NCBI GenBank assembly: GCA_905187695.1
Contig: CAJJIY010000012.1
Location: 1-41,234 of the forward strand
Reading direction: 5' to 3'
DNA length: 41,234 bases
Source of the DNA: an uncultured Eubacteriales bacterium
GTDB lineage: Bacteria; Bacillota; Clostridia; Oscillospirales; CAG-272
Numbering within the stretch: the first letter of the stretch is position 1; each line of letters begins with the position of its first letter. Made by a program: the position numbers and the translations under genes. Below the pieces are notes generated by a model that saw only the letters and a list, made by a program, of their open reading frames with translations, did not search any database and was not told the DNA's origin. Below are positions 24,418 to 33,179 of the stretch, in pieces.

Positions 24418-25077
24418 ATGAAACAGAAATTCGCCATTACCATTGCCGATATCCCGATGAATATTGTTTGCGATGAATCTCAGGAAACGATTGACGCCGC
24501 CGTATCCGAACTGGATAAGCAGATCCGCTCGCTGACCGGCGACCCGGGCCATCCCTGCACCCGCACTTCGGCCGCATTGCTCTGTGCTCTGGACGCCACC
24601 ACACGATGCGGCCATTTACAGGATCGCCTTTCGGAACTGGAAAAATACGCTTCCCTTTCCGACCCGAACAACGATGCGGGCGCATCCGCCTATCTGCGCG
24701 GAGAAAACGAAGCGCTTCGCGCAGAGTTGACCGTCAGCCGCGGCAGTTACGACGCGCTCCTTCAGGATAACGCCACACTCTTTCAGTTGAACGCCAAGCT
24801 GGTCCGGCAAAGCAGCGAGGCCAACGCGCGGGCTGACCGGATGCACGATCAGGTGCTTTCCATTCTCTCCGAGGTGCGCGAGCTACGCGAAAAGCTGGCC
24901 GCTTGCTGTGTGGAGACCAAAGAGCCCTCTGCCTCTTACGGTGTGGCGGAAGAAGCTCCTGAAATTGAGATCACACCCGAAGAACAACAGCTGACCCACA
25001 AATACGAGCAAATGGATCTGGAGGATATTCTCTCCAGTGCCCCGCGCGGAAACCGCCCGATGCCGGAGGAACGCTGA
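24418..25077 (+). CDS. ZapA-like cell division protein with long coiled-coil tail
   Basis: The first 100 residues (KFAITIADIPMNIVCDESQE, ... LLCALDATTRCGHLQDRLSELE) match the ZapA fold, a small FtsZ-ring-associated protein of about 90-110 residues. This protein has 219 residues: a heptad-like helical region continues to about residue 165 (LRGENEALRAELTVSRGSYDALLQ, here noted in part), followed by an acidic, disordered-looking tail. AAAGGAG lies five bases before the ATG. It is followed after two bases by a U32 peptidase-family gene, a pairing seen in many Clostridia. No other division gene is near. Confidence 0.75.
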   Translation: MKQKFAITIADIPMNIVCDESQETIDAAVSELDKQIRSLTGDPGHPCTRTSAALLCALDATTRCGHLQDRLSELEKYASLSDPNNDAGASAYLRGENEALRAELTVSRGSYDALLQDNATLFQLNAKLVRQSSEANARADRMHDQVLSILSEVRELREKLAACCVETKEPSASYGVAEEAPEIEITPEEQQLTHKYEQMDLEDILSSAPRGNRPMPEER

Positions 25078-25079
25078 AA

Positions 25080-27080
25080 ATGCTCCGCAAGGGTGCCCTG
25101 CCCGAATTACTCTGCCCCGCCGGATCCCCCGCAGCGCTTGCCGCGGCCATTGAAGGCGGGGCGGATGCCGTTTATTTCGGCGGCCCGACCTTTAACGCGC
25201 GGATGAGAGCCGAAAATTTCACCGCTAAGACAATGCAGGAAAACATTCGGCTCTGCCATGCTTTCGGCGTGCGTGCCTATATCACCATGAACACGCTTCT
25301 GTTTGACCGCGAACTGAATGATTTTCTTCATGCGGCCGCCGAAGCCGGAAACGCCGGCGCGGACGCGCTGATCGTGGCCGATATCGGCGCCATGCGGCTG
25401 TTACACCGCGAACTGCCGGGGCTGTCCGTTCATGCCAGCACGCAGGCGGGCGCGCACAGCCTCGGTGCGGCGGCGGCTTTTGCCGAACTGGGTATCACCC
25501 GTGTGGTGCTGGCCAGGGAAACGCCGAAAGCGGACATGGCTCGCTTTGTGCGGGAATCCGGACTGGAAACAGAGGTTTTTGTGCACGGCGCGCTGTGCGT
25601 TTCGCACTCCGGGCAATGTCTGTTTTCCTCGCTGGTCGGCGGGCGAAGCGGAAACCGCGGCGAGTGTGCGCAACCCTGCCGCCTGCCGGACGCTACCGGG
25701 CGCTTTCCTCTTTCACTGAAGGATCTGTCACTGGCCTCCCATTTGCCCGAACTGATTGAAATGGGCGTGGACTCGCTGAAAATCGAGGGGCGGCTGAAAT
25801 CTCCCGAATATGTGCGGGATGTCACCCGCATTTTCCGGCGGTTACTGGACGAACGCCGGGGGGCCACACCGACAGAAATGGCCGAGCTTTCGGACATTTT
25901 CAGCCGGGGCGGCTTTACCGACGGTTATTTTACCGGCCATGTGGACACCCGCATGATGGGGGTGCGCTCCGAGCGCGACAAAGAAAAAAGCCGGAATATC
26001 ACGCCCTTCAAGGGCCTTTCCCGAAAAGTGCCGCTCTCTTTTTCGTTCTGCATGAAAAAAGGCGTGCCCGTCACGCTCACTGCGGCGGCCGGCGGCCGCC
26101 GCGTGACGGTTGCCGGAGAAGAACCGCTTGTGGCCGAGACCTGCCCCATGGATGAAGCGGCGCTCTCACGCAATCTTTCCCGCCTTGGCGGCACACCCTA
26201 CGAAATAAAAAGCCTGTCTTTTTCGATTGAAAGCGGTCTCATGATACCGCTTTCAAAACTCAATGCCCTGCGCCGCGCCGCCATTGAAGCACTGGAATCC
26301 GATAATGCCGCTCTTCCTTTCTTGCCGAAAGTTTACGCACCGGCGCGAAAAAAAGGAAAAAGCGCCGTGCCGGACACGGCCCGCTTTCTGCACGCCGCGC
26401 AAATCACGCCCGAAGCAACCGACTTTTTTGAAATACGCTATCTGCCGCTTGAACATTTCGCACCTCCTGCCAACGGCGTGGTGGTGCCTCCGGTCATTTT
26501 CGATCATGAAGAGCCTGCCGTCAAAAAGTCGCTCGCGGCCGCCAAAGCGGCGGGTGCGGAACACGCGCTTGTCGGCAATCCGGGACATATCCGCGCCGTT
26601 CTTGAAGCCGGCCTTATTCCCCACGGCGATTTCCGGCTGAACCTGACCAATCAGGAAAGCGTTGAATACTATCTGTCCCTCGGTCTTTGCGACCTTCTGC
26701 TCTCACCTGAGCTGAAACTGCCTCAAATCCGGGATATGAGCGGCCCCCTATCGGTCATCCTGTACGGGCGCGTGCCGCTGATGCTACTTGAAAAATGCGC
26801 GGGACAGGCCCTGCTTGGCTGTGAAGCCTGCGGCAAAGATGAAAACCGTCTCTTTGACCGCCAGCACGCCGCCTTTCCGGTAATCCGTCTCTCTGACCAC
26901 CGGAACATCCTTTATAACTGCCGGCCCACCTACATGGCCGACCGGAAAAAAGAACTGCGTGCGGCCGGGATTACCGCCGGACACTGGATTTTTACCGTGG
27001 AAAATCCTGCGGAAATCAACAACATCCTGCAGGCCTATCGCAAAGAACTGCCGCCGAAAGGCGCGGTACGGCGGATCTGA
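25080..27080 (+). CDS. Peptidase U32 family protein, RlhA/DUF3656-like
   Basis: A 666-residue U32 'collagenase-like' protein. The N-terminal barrel begins ELLCPAGSPAALAAAIEGGADAVYFGG split here, and the family signature VHGALCVSHSGQC followed by GNRGECAQPCR places four conserved Cys at about 173, 180, 196 and 200. The long C-terminal half is of the DUF3656 type. Characterised relatives such as RlhA and TrhP act in hydroxylation of rRNA or tRNA bases, so an RNA-modifying role is more likely than proteolysis. GGAGGAA in the end of the upstream gene serves as ribosome binding site. Confidence 0.85.
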   Translation: MLRKGALPELLCPAGSPAALAAAIEGGADAVYFGGPTFNARMRAENFTAKTMQENIRLCHAFGVRAYITMNTLLFDRELNDFLHAAAEAGNAGADALIVADIGAMRLLHRELPGLSVHASTQAGAHSLGAAAAFAELGITRVVLARETPKADMARFVRESGLETEVFVHGALCVSHSGQCLFSSLVGGRSGNRGECAQPCRLPDATGRFPLSLKDLSLASHLPELIEMGVDSLKIEGRLKSPEYVRDVTRIFRRLLDERRGATPTEMAELSDIFSRGGFTDGYFTGHVDTRMMGVRSERDKEKSRNITPFKGLSRKVPLSFSFCMKKGVPVTLTAAAGGRRVTVAGEEPLVAETCPMDEAALSRNLSRLGGTPYEIKSLSFSIESGLMIPLSKLNALRRAAIEALESDNAALPFLPKVYAPARKKGKSAVPDTARFLHAAQITPEATDFFEIRYLPLEHFAPPANGVVVPPVIFDHEEPAVKKSLAAAKAAGAEHALVGNPGHIRAVLEAGLIPHGDFRLNLTNQESVEYYLSLGLCDLLLSPELKLPQIRDMSGPLSVILYGRVPLMLLEKCAGQALLGCEACGKDENRLFDRQHAAFPVIRLSDHRNILYNCRPTYMADRKKELRAAGITAGHWIFTVENPAEINNILQAYRKELPPKGAVRRI

Positions 27081-27118
27081 CACCCTTTGCCCGAAACGGG
27101 CGAAAGAAAGGAACTTTT

Positions 27119-28240
27119 ATGCGTTTTGCCATTGAAAACATCCGGATCTTCCGGGAAGACGGCACTTTCGCCCCCGGAACGCTTTATGTGGGCGGCCACA
27201 AACTGATTGCCCCCTGTGAAGTTGAAAAAACGATGGACGGTGCGGGAATGTTGGCCTGCCCCGGACTCCTGGACATTCACACACACGGATGCGCGGGGGC
27301 CGATTTCACCTCGGCCGATGCCGGCTCACTCCGGAAAATGGCCGATGACTATGCCTCTTGGGGCGTAACAACCGTGTTGCCGACGCTGGCCTCCGACACC
27401 TATGAGAACTGGCTTGCGGCCATCCGCAGAATCGGCGAAGCCGGAATTCCCGCCTACCGCGGCATTCACCTGGAAGGGCGCTGGCTGGCACCTGCCCGCC
27501 GCGGCGCACACGCGCCGGAACTTCTTAAAAATCCGGACGCCGCCGAGATCCGGGAACTTTCGGACGCCGCCCGGGAATTGCCCATTACGCGCGTAAGCCT
27601 GGCCACTGAACTGCCCGGCGGAGAGGCATTCCTCTCTGCTTGCCGTGAACGGGGCATAAAACCCTCCCAGGGACATACCGATGCGGATTACGCCGCCGCC
27701 ATGCGGGCGTTTGAAGCCGGGGCGCATTGTTTTACCCATCTTTTCAACGCCATGCCTCCGCTCCATCACCGGGCAGGCGGCCCTGTGGCCGCGGCGCTGA
27801 CCGAAAAAGGAGCCTATGCCGAGCTCATTTGCGACGGGCTCCACATCGCTCCCGAAACGGTGCGGTTGGTTTACGAATGCAAAGGAAGCGACCGCCTCAT
27901 TCTCATCAGCGATTCCATGGCGGGCACCGGTTGTCCGGACGGCGCCTATGACCTGGCTGGGCAGACAGCCGTTCTGAAAAACGGCCGGGCACTGACTCCG
28001 GACGGGAAACTGGCCGGCAGCACCCTGCATCTCCTGCATGGCGTGCAGAATCTGTCGCGCTTTTGCCGGATCCCGTTCGGAAAAGCCCTGCTCTCGGCCA
28101 CCCGGACCCCCGCCGGATATATGGGACTGCTTGACCGATGCGGACAGCTCCTGCCCGGCACGGACGCCGATCTTTTCCTCCTGCCGGATGAAAACGCGGC
28201 ACGCCCCGCGCGTGTGTTGCGGCAGGGTCAGTGGCTTTAA
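27119..28240 (+). CDS. nagA: N-acetylglucosamine-6-phosphate deacetylase
   Basis: Removes acetate from GlcNAc-6-P to give GlcN-6-P, feeding either GlmM or glycolysis. The 373-residue amidohydrolase has DIHTHGCAGADF near residue 53, HLEGRWLAPARRGAH with the metal Glu, SQGHTDADY, THLFNAMPPLHHR and the catalytic Asp in LISDSMAGTGC. AAAGGAAC precedes the ATG by a few bases. It lies 38 bases after the U32 gene with no terminator between, so it is probably co-transcribed. No nagB is present in the window. Confidence 0.95.
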   Translation: MRFAIENIRIFREDGTFAPGTLYVGGHKLIAPCEVEKTMDGAGMLACPGLLDIHTHGCAGADFTSADAGSLRKMADDYASWGVTTVLPTLASDTYENWLAAIRRIGEAGIPAYRGIHLEGRWLAPARRGAHAPELLKNPDAAEIRELSDAARELPITRVSLATELPGGEAFLSACRERGIKPSQGHTDADYAAAMRAFEAGAHCFTHLFNAMPPLHHRAGGPVAAALTEKGAYAELICDGLHIAPETVRLVYECKGSDRLILISDSMAGTGCPDGAYDLAGQTAVLKNGRALTPDGKLAGSTLHLLHGVQNLSRFCRIPFGKALLSATRTPAGYMGLLDRCGQLLPGTDADLFLLPDENAARPARVLRQGQWL

Positions 28241-28256
28241 ACCGCAGATCTCCCAA

Positions 28257-28296
28257 TCAAAAAGCGGCTTCCCCCAAAGGGAAGCCGCTTTTTGAT
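28257..28296. terminator. Bidirectional terminator between nagA and the LRR lipoprotein
   Basis: A 15-bp perfect stem (28259-28273 with 28279-28293), five-base loop, A-run before and T-run after. Confidence 0.9.
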
Positions 28297-28306
28297 GTTA
28301 TTTTAT

Positions 28307-29089
28307 TTATTTGCGCACCACCGTAAAGGCGTTTTCACCGATCTTTACATCCGCGCCGAGCGTGGGCTTGGTGAGGGACAGGCAGTTGGCAAAGGCATAA
28401 TCACCGATCTCGGTAAGCGTGCCGGGGAAAGGCATGGTGGCCAGTGCCGTGCAGGCAAAAAACGCATGTGCGCCGATCTTGGTCAGCGCCGCACCGCCCT
28501 CTACGGTCGTCAGGACGGGGCAATTCATGGCGAACTGGGCGGGGATTTCCTTAAGCCCGGCGGGTAACTTGACCGATGCCAGTTTTTCACAGTTAAAGAA
28601 CATCATCGCGCCCAATGTTTGCACGCTTTCCGGCAATTCGACCCGGGTCAGCGACGCACATCCCGTAAATGCCCCGTCACCCACAGACAGAAGCGTGGCG
28701 GGCAGCGTCACGCCGGTCATCTGTGTGCAACCGGAAAAGGCGAAATTGCCGATTTTTTTAATTCCCTCCGGCACGGTGACCGAGAGCAGATTGCTCTTCT
28801 GATAAAATGCGCCGGCGCCCACTTCAGTCACTGCGTAATCATGAATGGACAAGGGGAGCGTGACGGCATGCGGCACATCCGAACCGTCAAACCCGGTAAT
28901 GGAAATCTCATTGCCGTTTACCACTTGGTATGTGAAGGTGTCTCCAAACTCGTTTCCGGTTTCAAAGATGTTTTTATCGGCAGTCACAGACATATCAATA
29001 TTACTGCCCCCGTCCTCGTCCTTCTTCTTGCAGGCACAAAGAGAAAAGATCATCAGAGCCGCAAGCAGGGCGGCAAAAATTTTTTTCAT
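28307..29089 (-). CDS. Leucine-rich-repeat (BspA/LRR_5-type) lipoprotein
   Basis: A 260-residue lipoprotein with lipobox LCAC (Cys20), a 60-residue N-terminal part and about six LRR_5-type repeats of 22-23 residues (pattern 'I G x x A F x x C x x L x x V x L P'), for example NFAFSGCTQMTGVTLP and DGAFTGCASLTRVELP. Such repeats are used in surface adhesion or protein binding in gut bacteria; the ligand is unknown. CGGAGGA lies before the ATG, with a consensus promoter upstream. Monocistronic. Confidence 0.88.
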   Translation of the reverse strand: MKKIFAALLAALMIFSLCACKKKDEDGGSNIDMSVTADKNIFETGNEFGDTFTYQVVNGNEISITGFDGSDVPHAVTLPLSIHDYAVTEVGAGAFYQKSNLLSVTVPEGIKKIGNFAFSGCTQMTGVTLPATLLSVGDGAFTGCASLTRVELPESVQTLGAMMFFNCEKLASVKLPAGLKEIPAQFAMNCPVLTTVEGGAALTKIGAHAFFACTALATMPFPGTLTEIGDYAFANCLSLTKPTLGADVKIGENAFTVVRK

Positions 29090-29127
29090 TTTTTTATCCT
29101 CCGTAAAACGGCACTGTAATTGATAAT

Positions 29128-29156
29128 ATTATACCGTAACTCTTCCTTTCTGTCAA
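29128..29156 (-). promoter_or_regulatory. Consensus promoter of the LRR lipoprotein
   Basis: Minus-strand TTGACA (29151-29156), 17-base spacer, TATAAT (29128-29133). Confidence 0.85.
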
Positions 29157-29186
29157 GGGAAAGCGTGCTTTTTCTTTTCCCCTTTC

Positions 29187-29216
29187 TTGACAATTCCGCT
29201 TTGCCTCTGTTATAAT
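29187..29216 (+). promoter_or_regulatory. Promoter of recG
   Basis: TTGACA (29187-29192), 18-base spacer, TATAAT (29211-29216), back to back with the LRR gene promoter. Confidence 0.8.
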
Positions 29217-29241
29217 AAGGAAAGGAAAGGGGGCGCGAAAG

Positions 29242-31383
29242 ATGAACGAAAGCGAGAAAACGCCGGTCGGCGAGCTGTACGGTGTAGGTCCGGCCAAAGC
29301 CGCGGCCTATGAAAAACTTGGCATCCGCACGCTTCACGACCTGGTTTTTCATTTTCCCCGCTCCTATGAGCACCGTGGAGACATCCGTTTGCTTTCCGAA
29401 GCACCGTCCGACGCGCGTTGCGGCCTGCTTCTTACGGTCGGCACCGAAGTAAAAAGTGCGCGGGTGCGCGGGCGGATGTCGATCCTCAAATTCAAGGCTT
29501 TTGACGAAAGCGGCGTGTGCGAGATCTCCTATTTCAATCAGGAATATCTGAAAAAAGTCTTCCTGCCCGGCCTTGTTTTCCGCTTTTACGGGAAAGTGGA
29601 GCGGCGCGGGCGTCGATTTTTGCTGAACAGCCCGGCCTATGAGCCCTACGATGAAAACACCCCGCTCCCCGAACTGTTGCCGGTCTACCGCCTTTCGGGT
29701 GCGCTGACACAAAAACTGGTAGAAAAAAATGTCCGCGCGGCGCTTGCGGCCGCGGCGCTCTGGGAAGATCCGCTCCCGGAAGAGATCCGTCTGCGTGAAA
29801 AACTGGTCACCCGGGCACGGGCTCTGCGCGACATTCACAATCCGGACAGTTTTCTCTCGCTCGCGGCCGCCAAAAAGCGTCTTATTTTTGACGAGTTCTT
29901 TTTCTTTGCGCTGGGACTTTCACTCTCGGCGGGAAAAGCGCGGGAAGGAAGCGCGCCGCCCTGCCCCGATGATGACCTTTCTCCCTTTCTTTCCGAGCTC
30001 CCCTTCGCGCTGACCGGTGCACAGCGACGGGTGATCGGAGAGATCTGTGCCGACATGAAAAAAACCGTCCCCATGAGCCGGATGGTGGTGGGCGATGTGG
30101 GATGCGGCAAAACCGTCTGCGCTGCGGCCGCTCTTTATCTGGCGGTCAGAAACGGGCGACAGGCCGCTCTTATGGCGCCGACCGAGATCCTGGCGCGTCA
30201 GCACGCGACCGATCTTGAGGCGCTCTTCTCCCCGCTGGGGATCCGGGTAGCGCTGCTGGTCGGCTCCACCCCAGCCGCCGAAAAGAAAAAAATCAAAGCG
30301 GCCCTGTCCGCCGCGGACCCTCAAAAACGCCTCCCCATTGTCATCGGCACGCAGGCACTGCTTTCGGACGGCGTGACTTTTGCCGCGCCGGGAGTGGTTG
30401 TGACCGACGAACAACACCGCTTTGGGGTGCGCCAACGCGCGCGCCTTTCCGAAAAAAACGAACACGCACACCTCTTGGTGATGAGCGCCACACCGATTCC
30501 CCGCTCGCTGGCACTGGCCTTTTACGGAGATCTTGACCTTTCGCGCGTGGATGAGATGCCGGCAGGCCGGGAACGGGTGGAGACTTTTGTGGTAGACGAA
30601 AGTTACCGGGAACGGCTTCTTGCTTTCATCCAAAAACAGTGCGCGGCGGGCGGACAGGTCTATGTGGTCTGCCCGGCCGTGGGAGAGCGCGAGGCCGAGC
30701 CGGACGAAGTGCTCCTTTCCGAAATCGGCGAATACCTGGAAAAAACCGAACCGGACGCTCCGCCGATGAAAGCCGCCGTCACCTATGCCGCCGAACTCTC
30801 GGCCGCGCTTCCCGAGCTTTCGGTGGCGCTGGTACACGGACAGATGAAAAGCCGCGAAAAGGACGAAACCATGAAAAAATTCGTGGCCGGAGAAATTCAG
30901 GTGCTGGTATCCACCACGGTAATCGAGGTGGGAGTGAATGTCCCCAACGCCACGCTGATGATCGTAGAAAATGCCGACCGTTTCGGTCTTTCCCAACTTC
31001 ATCAGCTTCGCGGGCGTGTGGGTCGCGGCAAACGGAAATCCTATTGCGTGCTGGTAACCGGGCGACCGCTCCCGCCGGGCAGCCCCGCCGCCGCGCGACT
31101 GGCCACCATGAAAACCACCTATGACGGCTTTGCCATTGCCGAAAAAGACCTTGCCCTGCGCGGGCCGGGCGATTTTCTGTCGGGCTCGCCGGATGAAACC
31201 ATCCGTCAAAGCGGCGGCGTACGCTTCCGTCTGGCCAATCTCTGCGACGACGCGGGGTTGCTCACCCGCGCCTTTGAGGACGCCCGGGAGCTGGCCGCCC
31301 GAGATCCGGAACTCTCGGCGCACCCGGCCCTCCGGGAAGCGGCCCGGTCTCTTTTCACACTGGATACCGATACCGTCAGCTAA
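29242..31383 (+). CDS. recG: ATP-dependent DNA helicase RecG
   Basis: Branch-migrating helicase that rescues stalled forks and resolves recombination intermediates. The 713-residue protein has the N-terminal wedge/OB domain, Walker A GDVGCGKT (284-291), the DEQH box (389-392) followed by RFG, motif III SATPIPRS (415-422) and late motifs QLHQLRGRVGRG and the C-terminal RGPGDFLSG. It is slightly longer than the usual 680-695 residues. AAAGGGGG lies about nine bases before the ATG. Monocistronic with its own promoter and a shared terminator. Confidence 0.96.
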   Translation: MNESEKTPVGELYGVGPAKAAAYEKLGIRTLHDLVFHFPRSYEHRGDIRLLSEAPSDARCGLLLTVGTEVKSARVRGRMSILKFKAFDESGVCEISYFNQEYLKKVFLPGLVFRFYGKVERRGRRFLLNSPAYEPYDENTPLPELLPVYRLSGALTQKLVEKNVRAALAAAALWEDPLPEEIRLREKLVTRARALRDIHNPDSFLSLAAAKKRLIFDEFFFFALGLSLSAGKAREGSAPPCPDDDLSPFLSELPFALTGAQRRVIGEICADMKKTVPMSRMVVGDVGCGKTVCAAAALYLAVRNGRQAALMAPTEILARQHATDLEALFSPLGIRVALLVGSTPAAEKKKIKAALSAADPQKRLPIVIGTQALLSDGVTFAAPGVVVTDEQHRFGVRQRARLSEKNEHAHLLVMSATPIPRSLALAFYGDLDLSRVDEMPAGRERVETFVVDESYRERLLAFIQKQCAAGGQVYVVCPAVGEREAEPDEVLLSEIGEYLEKTEPDAPPMKAAVTYAAELSAALPELSVALVHGQMKSREKDETMKKFVAGEIQVLVSTTVIEVGVNVPNATLMIVENADRFGLSQLHQLRGRVGRGKRKSYCVLVTGRPLPPGSPAAARLATMKTTYDGFAIAEKDLALRGPGDFLSGSPDETIRQSGGVRFRLANLCDDAGLLTRAFEDARELAARDPELSAHPALREAARSLFTLDTDTVS

Positions 31384-31418
31384 AAGAACCCGGCCTCTGG
31401 CCGGGTTCTTTTTACTTT
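31383..31418. terminator. Bidirectional terminator between recG and metI
   Basis: Stem AAAGAACCCGGCC/GGCCGGGTTCTTT around a three-base loop (31384-31411), directly after the recG stop and touching the end of metI on the other strand. Confidence 0.85.
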
Positions 31419-32122
31419 TTCTTGTTTTTAAGGCGCTTGTCACACTTGCGTGAAAGGAAAGTCCCCAGACTCTGAAGTCCCTGCACCAGTAAAATAAGGA
31501 ACAGCACCGCAAAGAGCATCACCAGATACTGATAGCGGTAATAGCCGTAGTTGATGGCAATTTTGCCCAGGCCGCCGCCGCCGATGATCCCGCTCATGGC
31601 CGAATAACCCAGCACCGTGGTGATGGCAATGGTCTCGTTGGAAAGAAGAGACGGCACGCTTTCCGGGATCATGACTTTGACAATGATCTGAAAAGGCGAA
31701 GCGCCCATGCTCTGCGCCGCTTCGATAATGCTGGGGCTCACCTCACGCAGACTGCTTTCGACCAACCGCGCGATAAAAGGAAAGGCCGCGATGACCAGCG
31801 GCACCACCGTGGCGGGCGTACCGACCACCGTGCCGATGATAAGCCGCGTGAGAGGGAAAACCAGGATCATGAGGATCAGGAAAGGCACCGAACGAAGCAG
31901 GTTGATAAGCACATTGAGAACATGAAGCACCCATGCGGGCACGCGCAAAATCTTCTGATCTTCGCCTGCCACCAGCAACACGCCAATGGGAAGCCCGATG
32001 AGCGTGGCAAAGAAAGTGGCCAGCACCGTGACATAAAAAGTTTCCCATATGGCCATCGGAAATTCGGTCTTAAGAATGGAGAAAGCCTTTTCCAGGGCTT
32101 CGGCCGAGAAAACTTTATTCAC
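31412..32122 (-). CDS. metI: Methionine ABC transporter permease
   Basis: Membrane subunit of the D/L-methionine importer, 236 residues with five hydrophobic segments. The EAA coupling loop is at EAAQSMGASPFQIIVKVMIPE, cited in part, and the conserved GYSAMSGIIGGGGLGKIA segment is split by the following helix; both are hallmarks of MetI. It overlaps the end of metN by eight bases. Order here is metQ-metN-metI, whereas metN-metI-metQ is the common order. Confidence 0.95.
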   Translation of the reverse strand: MNKVFSAEALEKAFSILKTEFPMAIWETFYVTVLATFFATLIGLPIGVLLVAGEDQKILRVPAWVLHVLNVLINLLRSVPFLILMILVFPLTRLIIGTVVGTPATVVPLVIAAFPFIARLVESSLREVSPSIIEAAQSMGASPFQIIVKVMIPESVPSLLSNETIAITTVLGYSAMSGIIGGGGLGKIAINYGYYRYQYLVMLFAVLFLILLVQGLQSLGTFLSRKCDKRLKNKKK

Positions 32123-33128
32123 CGCACTTCACCTCCTCCACACGGATATCCGGAATAGCCGAAAGATAATCGGTTGCCCGCCGGAATTCCGCTTCGCCAC
32201 CGGGAATACCCAGCAACATATTGCCGTAGATCCGCTCTCCGATGGAGCGTGTGGAAGCCGCCAGAATACTGGCCGGAATCCCCAGTTCCATGGCCATCTG
32301 CGCAATCAGCGGCGTACGGGTGGCCGCCGCGCCGCAAAATACGATCCGAAGGACGCGCTCCCCGGACGCGGGCGAAAAATGGATCTCCTCCAACCCTTCC
32401 GGGAAGACCAGCGCTTTGGCCGCCGCTGATTTCGGCGCGGCAAACACCTCGCTTACCGGCCCTTCCTCGGCCACCGTACCGTTATCGAGAATGGCCACGC
32501 GGGTACAAATCTGTTCCACCACGCTCATCTGATGCGTGATGACCACCACTGTAATCCCCAACCGGTCATGAATCTCGCGGATGAGGGACAGAATGGACTG
32601 TGTGGTGGTGGGATCCAGCGCGCTGGTAGCCTCATCACAAAGAAGAATTTCGGGATCGGTCGCCAATGCCCGCGCAATGGCCACGCGCTGTTGCTGACCG
32701 CCCGAAAGCTCGGCGGGATAACTTTTCAATTTATCCGCCAGGCCTACCATACCAAGCAGTTCGGTGGCCCGCTTGACCGCCTCGGCACGCTTCATACCCG
32801 AAAGTTCCAACGGAAAACAGACATTTTTCAGGCAGTTGCGCTGCATGAGCAGATTGAACCCCTGAAAAATCATGGTGATCTTCCGGCGTTTTTCACGCAA
32901 TTCGCGGTCCGGAAGCGTGGCGATATTGCAACCGTCAATAAGGACTTCGCCCATGGTGGGGCGCTCCAGAAGGTTGATACACCGCACCAGTGTGCTCTTC
33001 CCCGCGCCGCTCATACCGATGATGCCATAAATTTCGCCGTCTTCGACCCGGAGCGACACATCGCGCAGGGCGTCCGTGCCCCCCTGCGCACCCTCGTAGG
33101 TCTTGAACAGATGTTTAATTTCAATCAT
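32115..33128 (-). CDS. metN: Methionine ABC transporter ATP-binding protein with NIL domain
   Basis: A 337-residue ATPase. Walker A is GMSGAGKST, the Q-loop lies in MIFQGFNLL, the signature is LSGGQQQRVAIARAL and Walker B ILLCDEATSALDP. The last 85 residues, from about 252, form the NIL domain (LRIVFCGAAATRTPLIAQMA...), which binds methionine in MetN and inhibits transport when the cell is full. Start chosen at the ATG with GGGAG five bases upstream; an in-frame TTG four codons earlier overlaps that site. Together with MetI and MetQ it makes a complete importer. Confidence 0.95.
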   Translation of the reverse strand: MIEIKHLFKTYEGAQGGTDALRDVSLRVEDGEIYGIIGMSGAGKSTLVRCINLLERPTMGEVLIDGCNIATLPDRELREKRRKITMIFQGFNLLMQRNCLKNVCFPLELSGMKRAEAVKRATELLGMVGLADKLKSYPAELSGGQQQRVAIARALATDPEILLCDEATSALDPTTTQSILSLIREIHDRLGITVVVITHQMSVVEQICTRVAILDNGTVAEEGPVSEVFAAPKSAAAKALVFPEGLEEIHFSPASGERVLRIVFCGAAATRTPLIAQMAMELGIPASILAASTRSIGERIYGNMLLGIPGGEAEFRRATDYLSAIPDIRVEEVKCGE

Positions 33129-33138
33129 GATATCTCCC

Positions 33139-33175
33139 AAAGAAGGGCCGCTTCCGGTGGAATCGGCCCTTTTTT
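33139..33175 (-). other. Hairpin between metQ and metN
   Basis: Stem AAGGGCCG/CGGCCCTT (33143-33150 with 33164-33171), extendable by A-T pairs, four bases past the metQ stop. The clear T-run is on the plus strand; on the minus strand only TTCTTT follows. It may act as a partial terminator or mRNA stabiliser to make more MetQ than MetN/MetI. Confidence 0.55.
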
Positions 33176-33179
33176 CTGA

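Noticed and set aside
29920..31512. 530-codon minus-strand frame opposite recG
   Set aside because: Shadow of recG; composition is rich in Gly, His and Arg without family motifs and it crosses the terminator.
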